Shown in pieces: positions 20,370 through 34,766 of a stretch of DNA of 64,000 bases. The stretch covers positions 2,294,001 through 2,358,000 of the forward strand of contig JAPEUQ010000001.1 of the NCBI GenBank assembly GCA_027946365.1. Reading direction: 5' to 3'. A program made the position numbers and the translations under genes. A model generated the notes under the pieces. That model did not search any database. It saw only the letters and a list, made by a program, of their open reading frames with translations, and had not been told where the DNA came from. Within the stretch, counting starts at the first letter, position 1. Every line of letters begins with the position of its first letter. This stretch comes from Kalmusia sp. IMI 367209 (taxonomy: Eukaryota > Ascomycota > Dothideomycetes > Pleosporales > Didymosphaeriaceae).

Positions 20370-23300
20370 ATGTTCCAGGGCTTTCAGGTATTGTAAATCT
20401 GTTCATACCTTCTACGGCGCTGACTATAGACCCAGCGCATCAAAGGCGCACTCGATGCCCGAATAGCTGAAGAGCAGGCGAAACAGCGCGCTTCTGCCCA
20501 AGCATCACGATCGCGATCCGGCTCTACACCGAAGCGGTCGACCTCGCGCAATCTCTCGCCGTCGAAACGCCCACTCAAGGGAAAGGATGCCGAAAGTCCG
20601 GGCAAGGCAGCCATCACGGGGAAGAGCCCAGATCCCTCACAGTTCGAGCCGGAATTCGTCATAGGCGAAGACGATGAACAGCCGAGCCGGTCAGGGACAC
20701 CGCGCCCAAAAGAAAGGGCAGAGACCGTAGAGCCAACAAGCGAGGACAAGGGAAAGGAGGAAGATGGGAATGCAGAGCCTACAGAGGAGAATGCGCCACC
20801 TACGCCGGAAATATCTCCAGAGACCAAAGCTCGACTAAGGAAGCTCGACAAATTGGAGCCAAAGTATTCTGGTGAGTGAGAAGATTCACCTAATGCATCG
20901 CCTCTAACCGCTTCACAGAGTTGCTCCGCTCCTACCGCATTGCTCACGCTCGAGTCAGCCTCATTGAAGCCTTCGAGGCATCCCTCCGTGAAAACACTCC
21001 ATTGACATCCATCACTGAACCTGCCGCGTTCGTAGAATACCTCGGCCAGTTGAACGTCAAAAGTGACATGCTGATGGAGGAGCTAAAACGGGTCTCGAAA
21101 GAGCGGGATGAGATGAACAAAAAGTTAGAAGAAGCTGAAAAGAAGGCAAAGGAAGTTTCGGAGGAGTTGGAAAAATTGCAGGCCCAAGGAGCAGCAAGTG
21201 AGGCAAACAAAGACGATTCTGCGACGCAAATAGACTCTGCCGCCCCATCTTCCTCGTCTAAATCCACCAAACAGACCGAGGTGACAGATGACGAAGACTT
21301 CTTTTCCTATGACAGTGAACTGCCTAGGTTGCAATCGCAGTTGAAAGAAAGCGAAGAGAAGGTGGAGAAGCTTGGAGAGGAAAATCAAACACTAAAGAAG
21401 GAGCTTTCTGTGGCCCAAGAATCGGCAGAATCGTTCATGAAGAATCTCGAGACTACGACAAACGATTTCCTCACTTTCAAGGATCAATACACACGCGCGC
21501 AAAAGGAAAACAGTGAACGCCAGCAAGAATTAGATTCAACTATCGGGGACCTCCAGAGCAAGCTTCAGACCGCCGAGCAAGATCTAACAAAACAGAAGGA
21601 TGAATACAGTGCCCAAGACAAGATCGTGAAAGAGCTCACAGATAAGCTTGATGCGACATCCAAAGAACTCGAAGAGTTGCATGTTACCCGAGGTGAGGAG
21701 CTTGTCGAAAGTCATGATCAGGAAGCCTTGAAGAAACAAGTCGAACAACTTGAGGTCGAATTGGCGCAATTCCGCGAAAGCCAGACCAAGGCAGAAAAGC
21801 GAAACGATACTTTGAATAGCTTGGTAAACAATTTGCGCGACCAGTTGAGAAACGCGGAATCGAAACGGGACAACATGCAAAACGAGCTGGAGCAGGCAAA
21901 AAAGGATCTTGACGCAGCATCAATTAGGAAGAGTTTGAACGAGACTGAGGCACCGACACCAGTACCAGCACAGACACCGACACTGACCACCGAGTCCTCG
22001 TCCTCTAAGAAGAACAAAAAGAAGAAGAAGAAGGGTAGCAAGGGCGGTGAGAGTGCAGCAGTGGAAAAGACACCGAGCGAGGCAGGCGACAACAACGGGC
22101 TTCTGAGTCCTCGCGATGCTGAATTCTCGCCGTCGCAACTAGAAGAAGCTCAAAAGGCTGTTGCACAACTTACATCAGATCTGGAGGCAAAGGTTGTCGC
22201 GATTGAACGGTTGGAACGTGAAGTCGCAGAGAAGGGCGACTCTATCGATGATCTGAAGAAGAAATTGAAGGACGAAGAGGCCATGAAGGAAGAGATCGAG
22301 ACTTTGAGACAGGATCTGCTTGACTTTGGTTCAGAGCACACGGAAGCAAAGGACAAGGTGAAGCAGCTGCAGGCAGAGAAGTCGGCTTTGCAAGAAAAAC
22401 TGGCAGCGTTGGAGAAGGAAATCGCCGAGCTACGCACTGGCAGGTCTGCTCAGGAGAGCTCTGAGCAAGAAAAGAAGGCTTTGGCTGCAGAATTCGAAGA
22501 ACTCAAAGCTAAGGCAGACTCCTTGCAGACTGATCTGTCCGTAGCAGAGCAACTCGCCGCGTCGCGATTCAAGGATTTGACCGACATGAGGGAAATCCTC
22601 CAAAAAGCGCAACCGGAGCTTACGTCTTTACGCAAGGAGGCTGCTGAGTTGCGAAGTACTAAAGACGAGCTCTCAACCAAGTCGGCAGAACTACGTCGTT
22701 TAGAGGGCAGAGAGAAGGATCTCAGATCAGAGATCGCGACATATCGATCTCAGGTATCCGACAAGGACGGCGATATCAAAACACTAAACGATAAGATCAA
22801 ACAAGAAACAACGCAGCGGCTTGCACTCGAAGAGACCAACCGCAAGATTCAACGTGACCTTCAGAACTCTGAGAGCGATCGCAATGACGCTATCGAACGC
22901 CGCGACAGACTAACAAAGGACCTTGCTAAAGCGCAAGAGGAGCTCAAGGCGTCCCGCAACACTATCAGAGATCTGGAACAGGAGGTTGGCAAATTGCAAC
23001 GAGAGGCCGGCGGCCTTCGGGACGAAATTCAGCTTAAGTCCGCCCAGTATGCAAGCGCGCAGGACCTCATGAATAGCATGCAGGATCAAACGCAGGAGAT
23101 GGGTACCCAGATGAAGGAGGTACGCGCTAGAAGCGAAAGCCTGGAAGAAGAACTTGCAGATGCACACCGACTGCTCAGCGAGCGTAGCCGTGAGGCCGAG
23201 ACGATGAGGAGGCTGCTAGCCGATGCCCAGGGTAGAGCCGATGCCCGAGTAAGGGAAATGCAGGAACGACTAGACCTCGCCATTGAGGAGAGGGAGCGCG

Positions 23301-23995
23301 CAGAGGAACAAGCCAGCTCATTCGGCCGCCGACGGGCGCGCGAGTTGGAAGAGCTCAAGCAAAAGGTCCGAGATGCAGAGCGGGCCTTGACACGCGCACA
23401 AGAAGACAAGGAGGATCTGGTGGCTTCTGAGAAGGAGCTTAGGCGCCAGAAAGAGGACTTCGAACGACGAGCGGCACAAGCCAATGAGGAAGCTACTGAG
23501 GTACGGGGGGCGCTCAGCCAGCTACGCGACGCATTGGACGATAGCGAAAAGCAGGCGCGTGATCTGGAAAAGGAAAAGGCGGACCTCCGTCGCGCCTTCG
23601 ATGAGACACAGAGTCGGCTTGAAAAGCTACAGAAGTCGAGCAAGACCATGTCTGACGAGATTCGGTCCTTGAAAACGCGGGCGCCAGACTCCAACGTACA
23701 GTCGTCGAGGTCGTCTCTCGAGTCGTCACGCTCACGCATCGCATCTCCCACGCCCAAGGGCGGTGCACCCTCTGCACAATCTGGCGACGGAGCCGTCGAC
23801 TATGTTTACTTGAAAAATGTGCTGCTGCAGTTCCTCGAGCAGAAGGACAAGAAGTATCAGCAGCAGCTCATTCCAGTGTTGGGGATGCTTTTGCACTTTG
23901 ACAAGTGAGTGGACTCCCGAGGAAATGACTATCACTACTGACCCTTGCACAGAAAAGATGAACAGCGATGGACAGCGGCCATCTCGGCGAAGTAG
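20370..23995 (+). CDS. GRIP-domain golgin (Imh1-like)
   Basis: Coiled-coil tether of the trans-Golgi. Four exons: 20370-20387 (only 18 nt), 20430-20871, 20919-23904 and 23953-23995, totalling 1162 aa. The N-terminus TQRIKGALDARIAEEQAKQR resembles the amphipathic start of golgins. A Ser/Pro/Lys-rich linker follows, then about 900 residues of heptad-like coiled coil broken near residue 500 by a Lys-rich, Ser-rich hinge. The C-terminal GRIP domain (YLKNVLLQFLEQKDKKYQQQL to HFDKKDEQRW) contains the Tyr needed to bind the GTPase Arl1. It ends in AAISAK, split by the last intron. Many antisense open frames arise from its coiled-coil composition and are not genes. Confidence 0.92.
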
Positions 23996-25006
23996 TCGGA
24001 GTCTTGAGGAACGGTTCGTGTAACCCAGGTCTCTCTACGGCATATCGATGACATATTGCTTTTGTCGATTATTTGGGCGTGTGCCTTGCATAGCGACGGG
24101 TCATTGTATATTATTTATGGTTAGCAGGTCAAGCCCATGTGTGGCATATGGCTGTGATTGAGGTTCTGTCTGAGATTGACGGCGTACTGTTGATGGATGT
24201 CACATTTGTATCATAGAACGGCTAGGCGTGGGGGAGGCCCTCGGAAGGAGGGGCGAGGCTTATCTGCGGCTTCGGCACGGGCTCAGGTAGACGGGCCCCT
24301 TGTGCGTGAATGGATCGATGGCGGGCAGAGTCTGGCAGCGGACGACGTTCACAGGTGTGTGCAGGTGTGCAGGTGGTTGAGCAGGACCGTGACGGGCCCA
24401 CTACGGGCTTTAGTCAGTAGAGGCGTTGGGTCAGGCCGGAAGCCAGGCGAAAAACAGGCGGGCGGTGGTGTTTCAAGCGCGTGGTTGCATCATTGCTCGC
24501 CGTCTTACCGCTCCGAGCCTGCTGCTAGCCACTCGGGCCATTGTAATGGCAGTCCACTGCTGGAAACCTTTGCATCCCACTCCACACCAGCCGCTGCCAT
24601 CGCCTGTGATCGCTCCGTGACGCCCTGCCTGCGCCTGTCGACTTCCTCCCGCCCGCCAGCCCGCCAGCGCACACGGTCCCCGAGCAGCCCCCAGCTTGAG
24701 AGAGAGGGCAGAGGGCGCGCAGACACCGTCACCCCGCCATCAGCCCAATCTACCAGGGGGGGCGTGGCCCAGGATAGGCCGACCAGACGAGCGCTAGAGC
24801 CGATCTCTAGCAATTGCGAGTGCGAGTGCAGCACGCATAACCACGACGACCGCGCGCTGGCCTTGCCTCCCGCCTCACATCTTCTCGACGCAAGCAGCGC
24901 GCCGCCCATGAGCCCGCTGCCTCTAGCCGCCTGACCGCATCGCAACACTCCTCGAGGCCCCAGCAGCGCAGCGAGCAGCCCCGAGCGCGCTTGCGGCGGG
25001 GACGAC
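23996..25006. other. GC-rich intergenic, probable 5' region of SRPK gene
   Basis: A 245-codon plus-strand frame (24197-24934) and a minus-strand frame (24505-25125) overlap, with Ser/Arg/Pro/Ala-rich, biased translations typical of GC-rich non-coding DNA. It holds the promoter and leader of the kinase gene. Confidence 0.5.
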
Positions 25007-27092
<2,086 letters not shown>

Positions 27093-28353
27093 TTGGATTG
27101 GTCGGAAACGCTTTTTTTGCACCCTACCATTCAGCGCAGTGGGGTGTTGGGACATGTGTGACGACGAAACGATTGCATGGCGGTCTGTCTTAGCGAGTTA
27201 CGACGAAGTTGTAGTACAAGTGAGCATAAGGCAAGAGGATGAGAATCGGTTTTTTCTGTAGCGGGAACGGGACGGCTCGGCGTCTTGGTTGTTCTAATCA
27301 AGCAAGCATCGAGTTAGCTCTCTACTTTTCTTGTAGTCGTTGCTTGCGATTTGCGATATGACAATCGTTGTTGCTAGACTTTGAGTAGGGCGTTGAAGGG
27401 TTGGCATGATATAATTATGATGCATACTGCTGTGGGATTCGAGCTTTGGGCTTTGAAGTAGAGTACGCTATATGTGGTCTACGGCAATTTCTGTGGGTTT
27501 CGAATGAGTGAACGTCGACTCATCTCTATATCTTTAGCTGGCTTTTTCATATGCGGGACCGTAGGAAGTGTAGCTCACAAGGGCATATATGGCTTGGCAG
27601 TATATATACGCTAGACAAAAAGCGGTCAATCAATTGATCGCACACGTAGAAGCGTCTGAACACGTAGGCACGCTCTATTTATGTGAAAGCCTCGCAAAGC
27701 ATAAGGAGAACAGGGATCTACTCGAGGGGTTAATAAGATGACCAACAAGCGCCATGCTCACGTCTCGTAGTCACTTTGATAGTTGACTAGGCTGAATAGA
27801 AGAAGAAGAAATAGACCGATAGTTTCAAGAACTTGACAGTCCGCGCTAGGTTTATGATATCAATGTCATCCATACGTGCTCTCTCTCTCGAGCACGGGAA
27901 AGGCATACCCGTGCCATTGTCCGACGCTATGGGTACAGTACGCTCAGTCAGCTATAGCAGCGGCTCGCACTTGAAAAACCTCACCCTTGAGGCCATTATG
28001 GGGAGGTTCTCTCGGTGCAAACGAAGGTAGTCACATCATTCACTTCCCCCGCATCTAAATCAGCCTTTTCTTCCAGTGAAGGCAACTTACAACCTGTTTT
28101 CTGCACTATCGGCAAACAGGCGCTGCCACTAGTAGTCAAGTGCAACGTTCAGTGCCTACCTAGCTGTGCAAGGGCTATAGAGGTGAATGGTAGACCCGCC
28201 CCTCGACCCTCTGCCCTCTATATAACCCCGCTTTTGAACTCGCAAACACCACCTTCCCGTCGCTCTCTCGATTCTCCAAATTGCTCTATAAATCACACCC
28301 TCTACTCGAACATCCTTACGTATACACATCTACTCGACTCCAACGTTGTCACA
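27093..28353. other. intergenic, nothing recognised except a TATA box
   Basis: No supported coding frame in about 1.2 kb. The right end holds the promoter of the small membrane protein gene. Confidence 0.5.
28219..28225 (+). promoter_or_regulatory. TATA box of small membrane-protein gene
   Basis: TATATAA in a C/T-rich context, 135 nt upstream of the ATG at 28354. Inferred core promoter. Confidence 0.4.
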
Positions 28354-28715
28354 ATGGGTCACCACCACTCCAAGCCCGGCAACTGCCCCAATATCTTCGA
28401 GTGTCCTCCCGAGGGGTTCCTCGGTCCAGAAGCGCACCGAAGGTATGCAACCCTCCTCTCCACACCCAAAGCTCCGATAACATCAGTGGCTAATGTTTGA
28501 TAGCCGTCCAAGAGGCCCTCAGCAACGCATATGAGGACCACGCGTTTGCCGTGCATGTCTTCACGTGCCTCCTCCTCATGACCGCCGTTGGCACTTCGTT
28601 CCTCGCGTGGCGCGTGCGTCGCATCGACCGTGACGTGCGCAAGCTCAAGGTCATCGAGGGTACCCGCGACGCCGAGAAGGGCCTGGGTCGCGTCGTCTTG
28701 GGTGATCATGTCTAA
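28354..28715 (+). CDS. small single-pass membrane protein (93 aa)
   Basis: Unrecognised family. Exons 28354-28442 and 28523-28715 join in frame through an 80-nt intron (GTATGC donor, CTCAG acceptor), giving 93 aa. The more obvious acceptor at 28502-28503 would shift the frame by one, so the downstream one is preferred. The ATG has a good context (CACAATGG). The N-terminal 30 residues contain His, Cys and Pro (HHHSKPGNCPNIFECPP). One membrane helix follows (VHVFTCLLLMTAVGTSFLAW), then a basic stretch (RVRRIDRDVRKLK), suggesting the C-terminus faces the cytosol. No signal peptide. A TATA box and C/T-rich leader support transcription. Confidence 0.6.
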
Positions 28716-29747
28716 TCGCCTATTCCGTGGAGTGTCTTCAGGTAAGGCGGCTTAATATGAGAGAAGCAATCTTGGACTAATCATTACCAGGCACTCTGTA
28801 ATGTTCTGTACCTACTCCTATCGGTCAAGTCATGGCGACGGCGTACGAGGTTGGACTGGGTCATCAGGTAAAAGGATCATGGCGTTCGGTTATGATTTTT
28901 GCATGGATTCACAGGAGTTCCTTGGCCATACAGGCTTTTTTGGTAGCTTCATGAATGTAACTTGAGATGATCTTTGAAAACCTGAGTCTTTTGCGTCTCT
29001 GTGCTGGACCGTGACTCTAATCTTCGAGTCAGTGAGACCATGACCATGAATAACGCTTGATCAGTCTCGAGAACAGTACGCGTATTGCAGACCATGATTT
29101 ATTGTCGAAGGCATGCGGAGAAGTGACGTTGATAGCTGCACATTATCATTAGCACAGCATGGCTTTCGCGACCACCTCGTGCGCTCGTTTGCAGTGCCGA
29201 ACGTGAATGACGCCATACCGATGACACTCATGTTATTTTAGTAGGAGACTACTGGGGATATAAAACAAAGTGTGCCTCCTATATATCGATACCACTGAGT
29301 AAATTTACTGTACTTCCACAACAGCACGCCCAGGCGAGAGATTTCAAGTAGCATACAAGACTTAGACCTCGGACTGCGGGTGCCGGAATGGCACGTCTCA
29401 AGACAGCCTCTAAAGATTACATATCAAAATTAAATTGCCGAGTCTTCAAAACCTTTTGGTTGATTTGCTCAATCGTACAGGTAATGGGAAGAGCTTTGTG
29501 AGGTCAATGGACAGGTCTCGTCGGTGGCTAGGTGAACAAGCTTATCCGAGAATATGATGATGTGAGAAAGGTCAGAGTCCTTTCATGGCTCCATTGCCAA
29601 AACTCTTAATACAGGAGGCGATAATACCATTGCTAGATGTAAAAGCCATGTAACTCGATTGCCAGATAGAGTCTTGAATCAAATGGTGTGTAATGTATAT
29701 CCAATGTTGTTCGTGGGGTTTCTTTAGTGAGGTTGTCGCTGAGCTCC
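28716..29747. other. convergent 3' region, nothing recognised
   Basis: About 1 kb between convergent genes. AT-rich, no coding frame supported. Confidence 0.5.
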
Positions 29748-31515
29748 TCACCCTTCTAGATCTTCGAAACGATCTTCTGTAGGAGGTTCCATTGGCTCAA
29801 TGCAGGAATGTTCGATAAGTGGCATTGGCTCCCAGGTCAGCCCACATATGGTTTGATCGTCTTCCCAGAGAGACGAGTCAAGCCAGGTGTCCAGATCAGG
29901 TATCGGACCTTCTTGCAGCTCTGAGGAGATGTTGGATCGCCACTGGAGATTTGCGTCCTCTGAACTGAAAATGGGCATAGGAAGCTCCATAGTCAAAAAT
30001 ATTGGTATTGTCGGTGTCTCCCAAAAGTTCAGAGGTGTATCGAGCTCAACAATATCCATTGGCATATCAGCGTCGAGCTGAAGATTCTCGAAGTTGAACG
30101 AATCCATCATAGCGTCGTGACTACAAAGATGAATGCTATGATTTGGTGAACTGTAAATAATGTCTCCTAATGGAGGGGCCTGCGCATTGTTGCCGGACGA
30201 AGGTAGTAATATAGTTGGTTCGGCCATGTAGGGCTCCTCCAAATCTGATTCAACTCCGATTGTTGCTCTCACGTTGGAGCATGTTGACCTTTCAGAGGCC
30301 TGGATCTGCTGCAGTGAGACATCTATACTCAAGGGTAGACGTTCTAGAGGCTCGACACTTGGCAGTATGCTGACTCGTTCGATGGAAGGCTTTCGTGCTT
30401 TTTCGAAGTGAGAACGTTGAAGTTCACCAAGCTCTTTGATCCACCACTGCATCACATTCTCTGAGACCATCAACGAGTAGCGCATGTTTGTGAGAAAGTC
30501 GACTTCCATCACATTCACTTCTTGAACTGGGATGCCGGTCACTTCGGCCCATGTCCTATTCGTATATGTGTTGTCGTCAAGAACTGTATATTTTTAGCAC
30601 CTTGAAAGTCTTCCAAATCTTCCAGCATTGCTTACATTTGTTTGCGAGCATCAACGCTATTGTGAGGACCCTGTATTCGCTTCCCGGTTTCCCCACAACT
30701 GAGGGATTGGTTACTTTCAACCGGTATATATAAAGCATAGCCAGGAGGATATGGGAGGTTCCGAGCTGTGTAGTCATCAAGACTTGCTTCGTCCACCTTC
30801 GAAAGGCAACAGTCGGATATGATTCGAGTGAGTGAGTTCGCGATTGGTCCTTGATAGAGGTCCACGTCTCGAGCCAGAGAAAGCAGGTGATCTGTGATAA
30901 TATTAATCCGAAGAGACTTCGACATGTGCCTAAGAATCTTACCAAAGCAGGCAGCTCATGTATGTCCACGAAAACGAAATCACCAAACCTTCCATCTGGA
31001 ATGAAAGCCACATGAGAAGATGCGGCCGGTAAGTGACTCGGGGTCGAATCAAGCACGCTTCCTGAAGGACCGCCAACTGATCCTGTTAGCAGCTTCATGT
31101 CTTGATGAATATTTACCGACCTAGTGCTTCAGATTTATTCGCCTTCGCGTATCGCCGCAGTTTGTGAGCGGCGATATCCTTGCCATCAACTTTATATACA
31201 CAACCCATCTCTAAACGTGTAGCCTGACGTTTTATAGAGATTAGAGCGCGCTCCTTTTCCGTAGCTTTTGCATGCTTTTCCAGTTTCCATTGCTTAATCT
31301 TTCGTTTGTACTGTCTCTCGCTATGGACGTCAACATGCATAACCTACATGATATCCCAGTACTCACGTTGCTCTAAAGCCGTATCTTGTAGACATTATCA
31401 GTCGTACTTCTGCCAGCGTCTTCTTCTCCTCCCTGTACAATTGAGTAAATCGCTTGCGCTGAGCTTCCCACACGTGAGGCGGGTGCTCTGGAGCTCGCGC
31501 AGCGTCGTTGCCCAT
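29748..31515 (-). CDS. Clr5-domain / cyclin fusion protein
   Basis: Five exons: 31367-31515, 31117-31320, 30943-31057, 30636-30891 and 29748-30583. They join in one frame to 519 aa. Residues about 10-66 form a Clr5 domain (VWEAQRKRFTQLYREEKKT, then RYGFRATERQYKRKIKQW), an N-terminal domain of unknown function in fungal proteins. From about residue 185 a cyclin box of the Pho80/Clg1 type follows: FRRWTKQVLMTTQ, YRLKVTNPSVVGKPGSEYR, LANKFLDDNTYTNRTWAEV, VMEVDFLTNMRYSL. It should bind a cyclin-dependent kinase. The last 230 residues are acidic and unstructured-looking. The two halves are joined by a 59-nt intron (GTAAAT, CTAAC, GAAG). Without it they would be two frames 14 nt apart, a Clr5 protein ending at 31113 and a cyclin starting at 31098. 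Confidence 0.75.
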
Positions 31516-32950
31516 GACGAAAACAAAATTGCTTGCGAAGGGAGCAGTGAAGCATGTTTTGACGACATGCTGAAGAGCTACGAGTCGAGACAGATATGTG
31601 TAAAGTATGGTGAGGCTGCCTCGCACCGGTCGACAAAAGGACCGCCGCCCCTGCTGCAACTCTGATTGGCGGCACCTGTGGCTGAGAGCTCACGAAGCAG
31701 GAAAAGAAGCCCCCGCCCAACCCCCAGATGACACAAGGACCGCTAGCTGATTGGTCCTACAAGGATTTGCTGTGCGATGCCAGGAATTTACTCTGCGTTA
31801 CTCTGCGTTGCAAAAGAACCGTCGCCTAAAAATAGCAAAAATGTACTGATTGTGTAGTCGGAGCTCGCGAAATTGGAAGCCATAGCAGAGCAGAAGGACC
31901 GCTCAGGTCCTGATGCAAAGCGTATATCTGAGGATACTGCATACTTACATGTAGCGCACAGTGATATCGATACGCCCACTGCAAAGCCACTTACCTCTTG
32001 CTCTAACCCCGTACAACAACCTATTTCGAATCAGCAGCATGGCATCCGACTTCTCTGTTGAATCAATATGTGATTTGGCCACCAATGTCCTCAGCCTATT
32101 GGCTAACTTGCTGCTGCTGTGGCAGAGTCAGAAGATGCTGAATCTCGCAGTAAGTCAGTCAAGCATTAAGCCATAAATGTCATAGTGCTAAGGCTCTTCG
32201 AGCAGCGGAAGGTTGCAGGAAGATGAAACCAGGATGGAACACCCATGAATCCGCAGGAGTACTGATAGAGTTACTATGGGCTGGTGTTATTGATGCAGTC
32301 TGAAGAAGCAACGGGGAAAAATGTAGCAATAGGAAGAACTTCTAAATACACGTTGGGAAGAGCCCGTATTCATTATCCTCTCCGAAGGTATACTGTTTCT
32401 TGATCTTATTTATCATTACTTTCATCGTAAACCTGACATTCGATCTAAATATTGACCAAGGATGGCGCCAAAAGGCATTGTCTTCCTCAACCTGATGTGT
32501 GCTTGTTTATTCGGAGCTTGAATACGTGTTTCCGCGGATACTATAGGCGGATATTGATCAATTGGATTTTGATATTGAAGGCTGTCCGCCAATACACAGG
32601 ACAATGGACATTGGGGACAGAACTTGGATGGTGATGCCATGGAAGTGAAAAGCTGGCGGGAATGTCTCGTATTAACTACACTATGTGCACACTGGAGATA
32701 AGCTGCTACTAGCTCACAGATTACACTTAGGCAGCTAGTTGTTTCAACAAACTCGGAAAACACCGTACGTTTATCCGCCAACGATATATTCAAGGGTATT
32801 TACTACGCCAACACGAAAGGAAATGGAATATTAGATATCCCGCATCGAGTACACTTCTAGGCCTAAAGGTCTGCCAATTCTATGGAGGTCCATAATGTTT
32901 GACACTTCGTCGGTCCGCACCATACAACCCAATCCTCGCCGAGGAGGTAC
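31516..32950. other. intergenic; one weak short frame
   Basis: A short plus-strand frame from 32039 encodes a hydrophobic stretch (LSLLANLLLLW) and is followed by a GTAAGT, but the next exon stops at once, so no gene is claimed. A 10-bp direct repeat (TTACTCTGCG twice) lies at 31789-31808. Confidence 0.45.
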
Positions 32951-34766
32951 TTAAGCGGTCTTGGGCTCCACCACCTCCTCGGTGTGGGTTTGAGCACCGG
33001 TGGTCACCTTGAGCTCGCCCTTCTCAATGTCACGCTGGAGCTGGTCAAGACGTGATTGGCCGCTGTGCGTCTTCCAGGCAGGAATGCCGCGGTCGAACAC
33101 TTCATCCATTTCTTCGAGCGTCTTTCCCTTAGTCTCCGGAGCAGTGAGGAACATCTGCATGCACATGTCAGTAATGCGGTAATGGCTGTTACTGGGGATG
33201 TAGACATACATGGATAAAAGCAACAGCGTTAAAGGTACCGAAGATCACTATCATACGTTAATATCCGTCGCGAGAATTTTTGCGGAAAGGGTTTGCTTAC
33301 TGTACATCTTCCAGTTGATGTTCCACAGGAGCGGCGGGACACCAAACGCGAGAATGCAGTTCCAAGTCCAGTTGGAGGCTGTGGCAAGGGAGACTGCCTT
33401 AGCGCGAACTTTGGCTGGGAAAATCTCCGATGGATAGGTCCACGAAGTCGGACCCCAGGTGGTGGCGAAGCTAGCAACGAATAGATACGAGCAAGCGACG
33501 ACGCCCTGCGAGACGCTTCTGTGGTCTTTGATCTGCCAAGAGGTTTGCTTCTCGGGATCGTCAAAGTGCTGTCCATACGAGGCCTGGAGCGCACCAGAGA
33601 TAAACAGCCAGGACATCATGAGGAAGGATCCAATGAGGAGAGCCGGGCGGCGACCGAATCTGTCTAGATAGAGAATGGCAGGGAGGGTCATGACCACGTT
33701 AATGATGTACTGTATAGATGACGTGAGCAATTCATCTGCGATGTTGGCACCCTTCATGATGTAAACAATGTAGTACATCATGATGTTCATTCCGCACAGC
33801 TGAGACCACATCTGGATCGACATGCCGAGGATGACACGCTTGAAGATGCGTGGCTTGACCAAAGCGGCGAAAGAGGTCTCGGCCTGCTCACGTTCAAACA
33901 GCAGTGCCTCTTCAATTTCCTTGTATTCGGCAAGGACCTTGGGGTGGTTGACGTCCCCATCGCCGTGCAGGTTAGCCAAGACCTGGATTGCCTCTTCCCA
34001 CCGATCTTTGGAGGCCAACCAGCGTGGTGAGTACGGGAAGAAGAACATGCCGGCAAGAAGGATGAAGCCCGGGACCATCTGAATGCCCCAAGGAATGCGG
34101 AAGGCGGAGGTACCTTGGTTTGGATCCTTTGGACCGCCATCGACGAAAGAAGCCCCGTATTGGATGAAGTACTGGATCAGAATGCCCCTGAAAGGTGTCA
34201 GTCTTTCTATCTTGAAGCGTTTGCGTGATGCACTCTGTAGGAATTTCAAGTACGTTGGCGAATAGATAGGGCGCCTACCAGGTGATGGCCCACTGTTGCA
34301 GAGAAACCACGCGGCCACGGATCTCTTTGGGGGCAATCTCGGACTGATACACGGGAACAATCGCTGAGGCGATACCTATGGAGATGCCTGACACGACACG
34401 ACCGAAGCAGAGGAGAGCCACGCCGTTAGCGGCAGTCTGGAAGATGGAACCAATGATCCAGATCAAGGCGGCAATTTGAATTGCCGTTCGACGAGAGAGC
34501 TTATCTGCAATGAAAGAAGAGGCAAGCGATCCAACAAGAGAACCAGCAGGCATGGACGCAGTGATGCCTCCCTGGCGGTACCCGGCAGGATGGCCAAAAT
34601 AGGTCTTGTAGCCATTCGTACCTAGGACGCCCGACATGGAGGAGATGTCGAAACCGAACAGGCCTCCGCCGATTGCGGCGAAGCCACAGATGGCATAGGT
34701 GTTGTAGAAGGTCTGCACGAGCTTAGTGACTGTGTTTCAGTGAGGCAGAGATCGAGTTACCTTCAT
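32951..34766 (-). CDS. MFS hexose-type sugar transporter
   Basis: Twelve-helix sugar porter of the major facilitator superfamily, at the plasma membrane. Exons 34761-34766, 34279-34721, 33301-34187, 33210-33247 and 32951-33154 sum to 526 codons (525 aa). The first exon is only ATGAAG, chosen because the main frame has no ATG before YAICGFAAIGGGLFGFD and the splice (GTAACT...CTAAG, 39 nt) is in frame. Signatures: GFDISSMSG in helix 1, GRVVSGISIG, PVYQSEIAPKEIRG, PYSPRWL, WSQLCGMNIMMYYIVYI, RFGRRP, TWTYPSE-like SWTYPSEIF, and PETKGKTLEEMDEVF at the end. Conserved Gln and Asn of hexose transporters are present. Substrate not determinable; a glucose, xylose or related hexose is likely. Confidence 0.92.

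Noticed and set aside
23086..23757. 223-codon frame antisense to the golgin
   Set aside because: Ser/Arg-rich mirror of the coiled coil; several such frames occur along the gene.
24197..24934. 245-codon frame upstream of the SRPK gene
   Set aside because: GC-rich composition opens frames on both strands here; the translation is biased and matches nothing.
28443..28522. Apparent frameshift in the 93-aa membrane protein
   Set aside because: Using the acceptor at 28503 shifts the frame by one; the CTCAG acceptor at 28522 restores it, so no lesion is needed.
31083..31120. 38-nt intron (GTCGGT donor) joining Clr5 and cyclin parts
   Set aside because: Weak donor and a branch site too close to the acceptor; the 59-nt intron with GTAAAT and CTAAC is better and also in frame.
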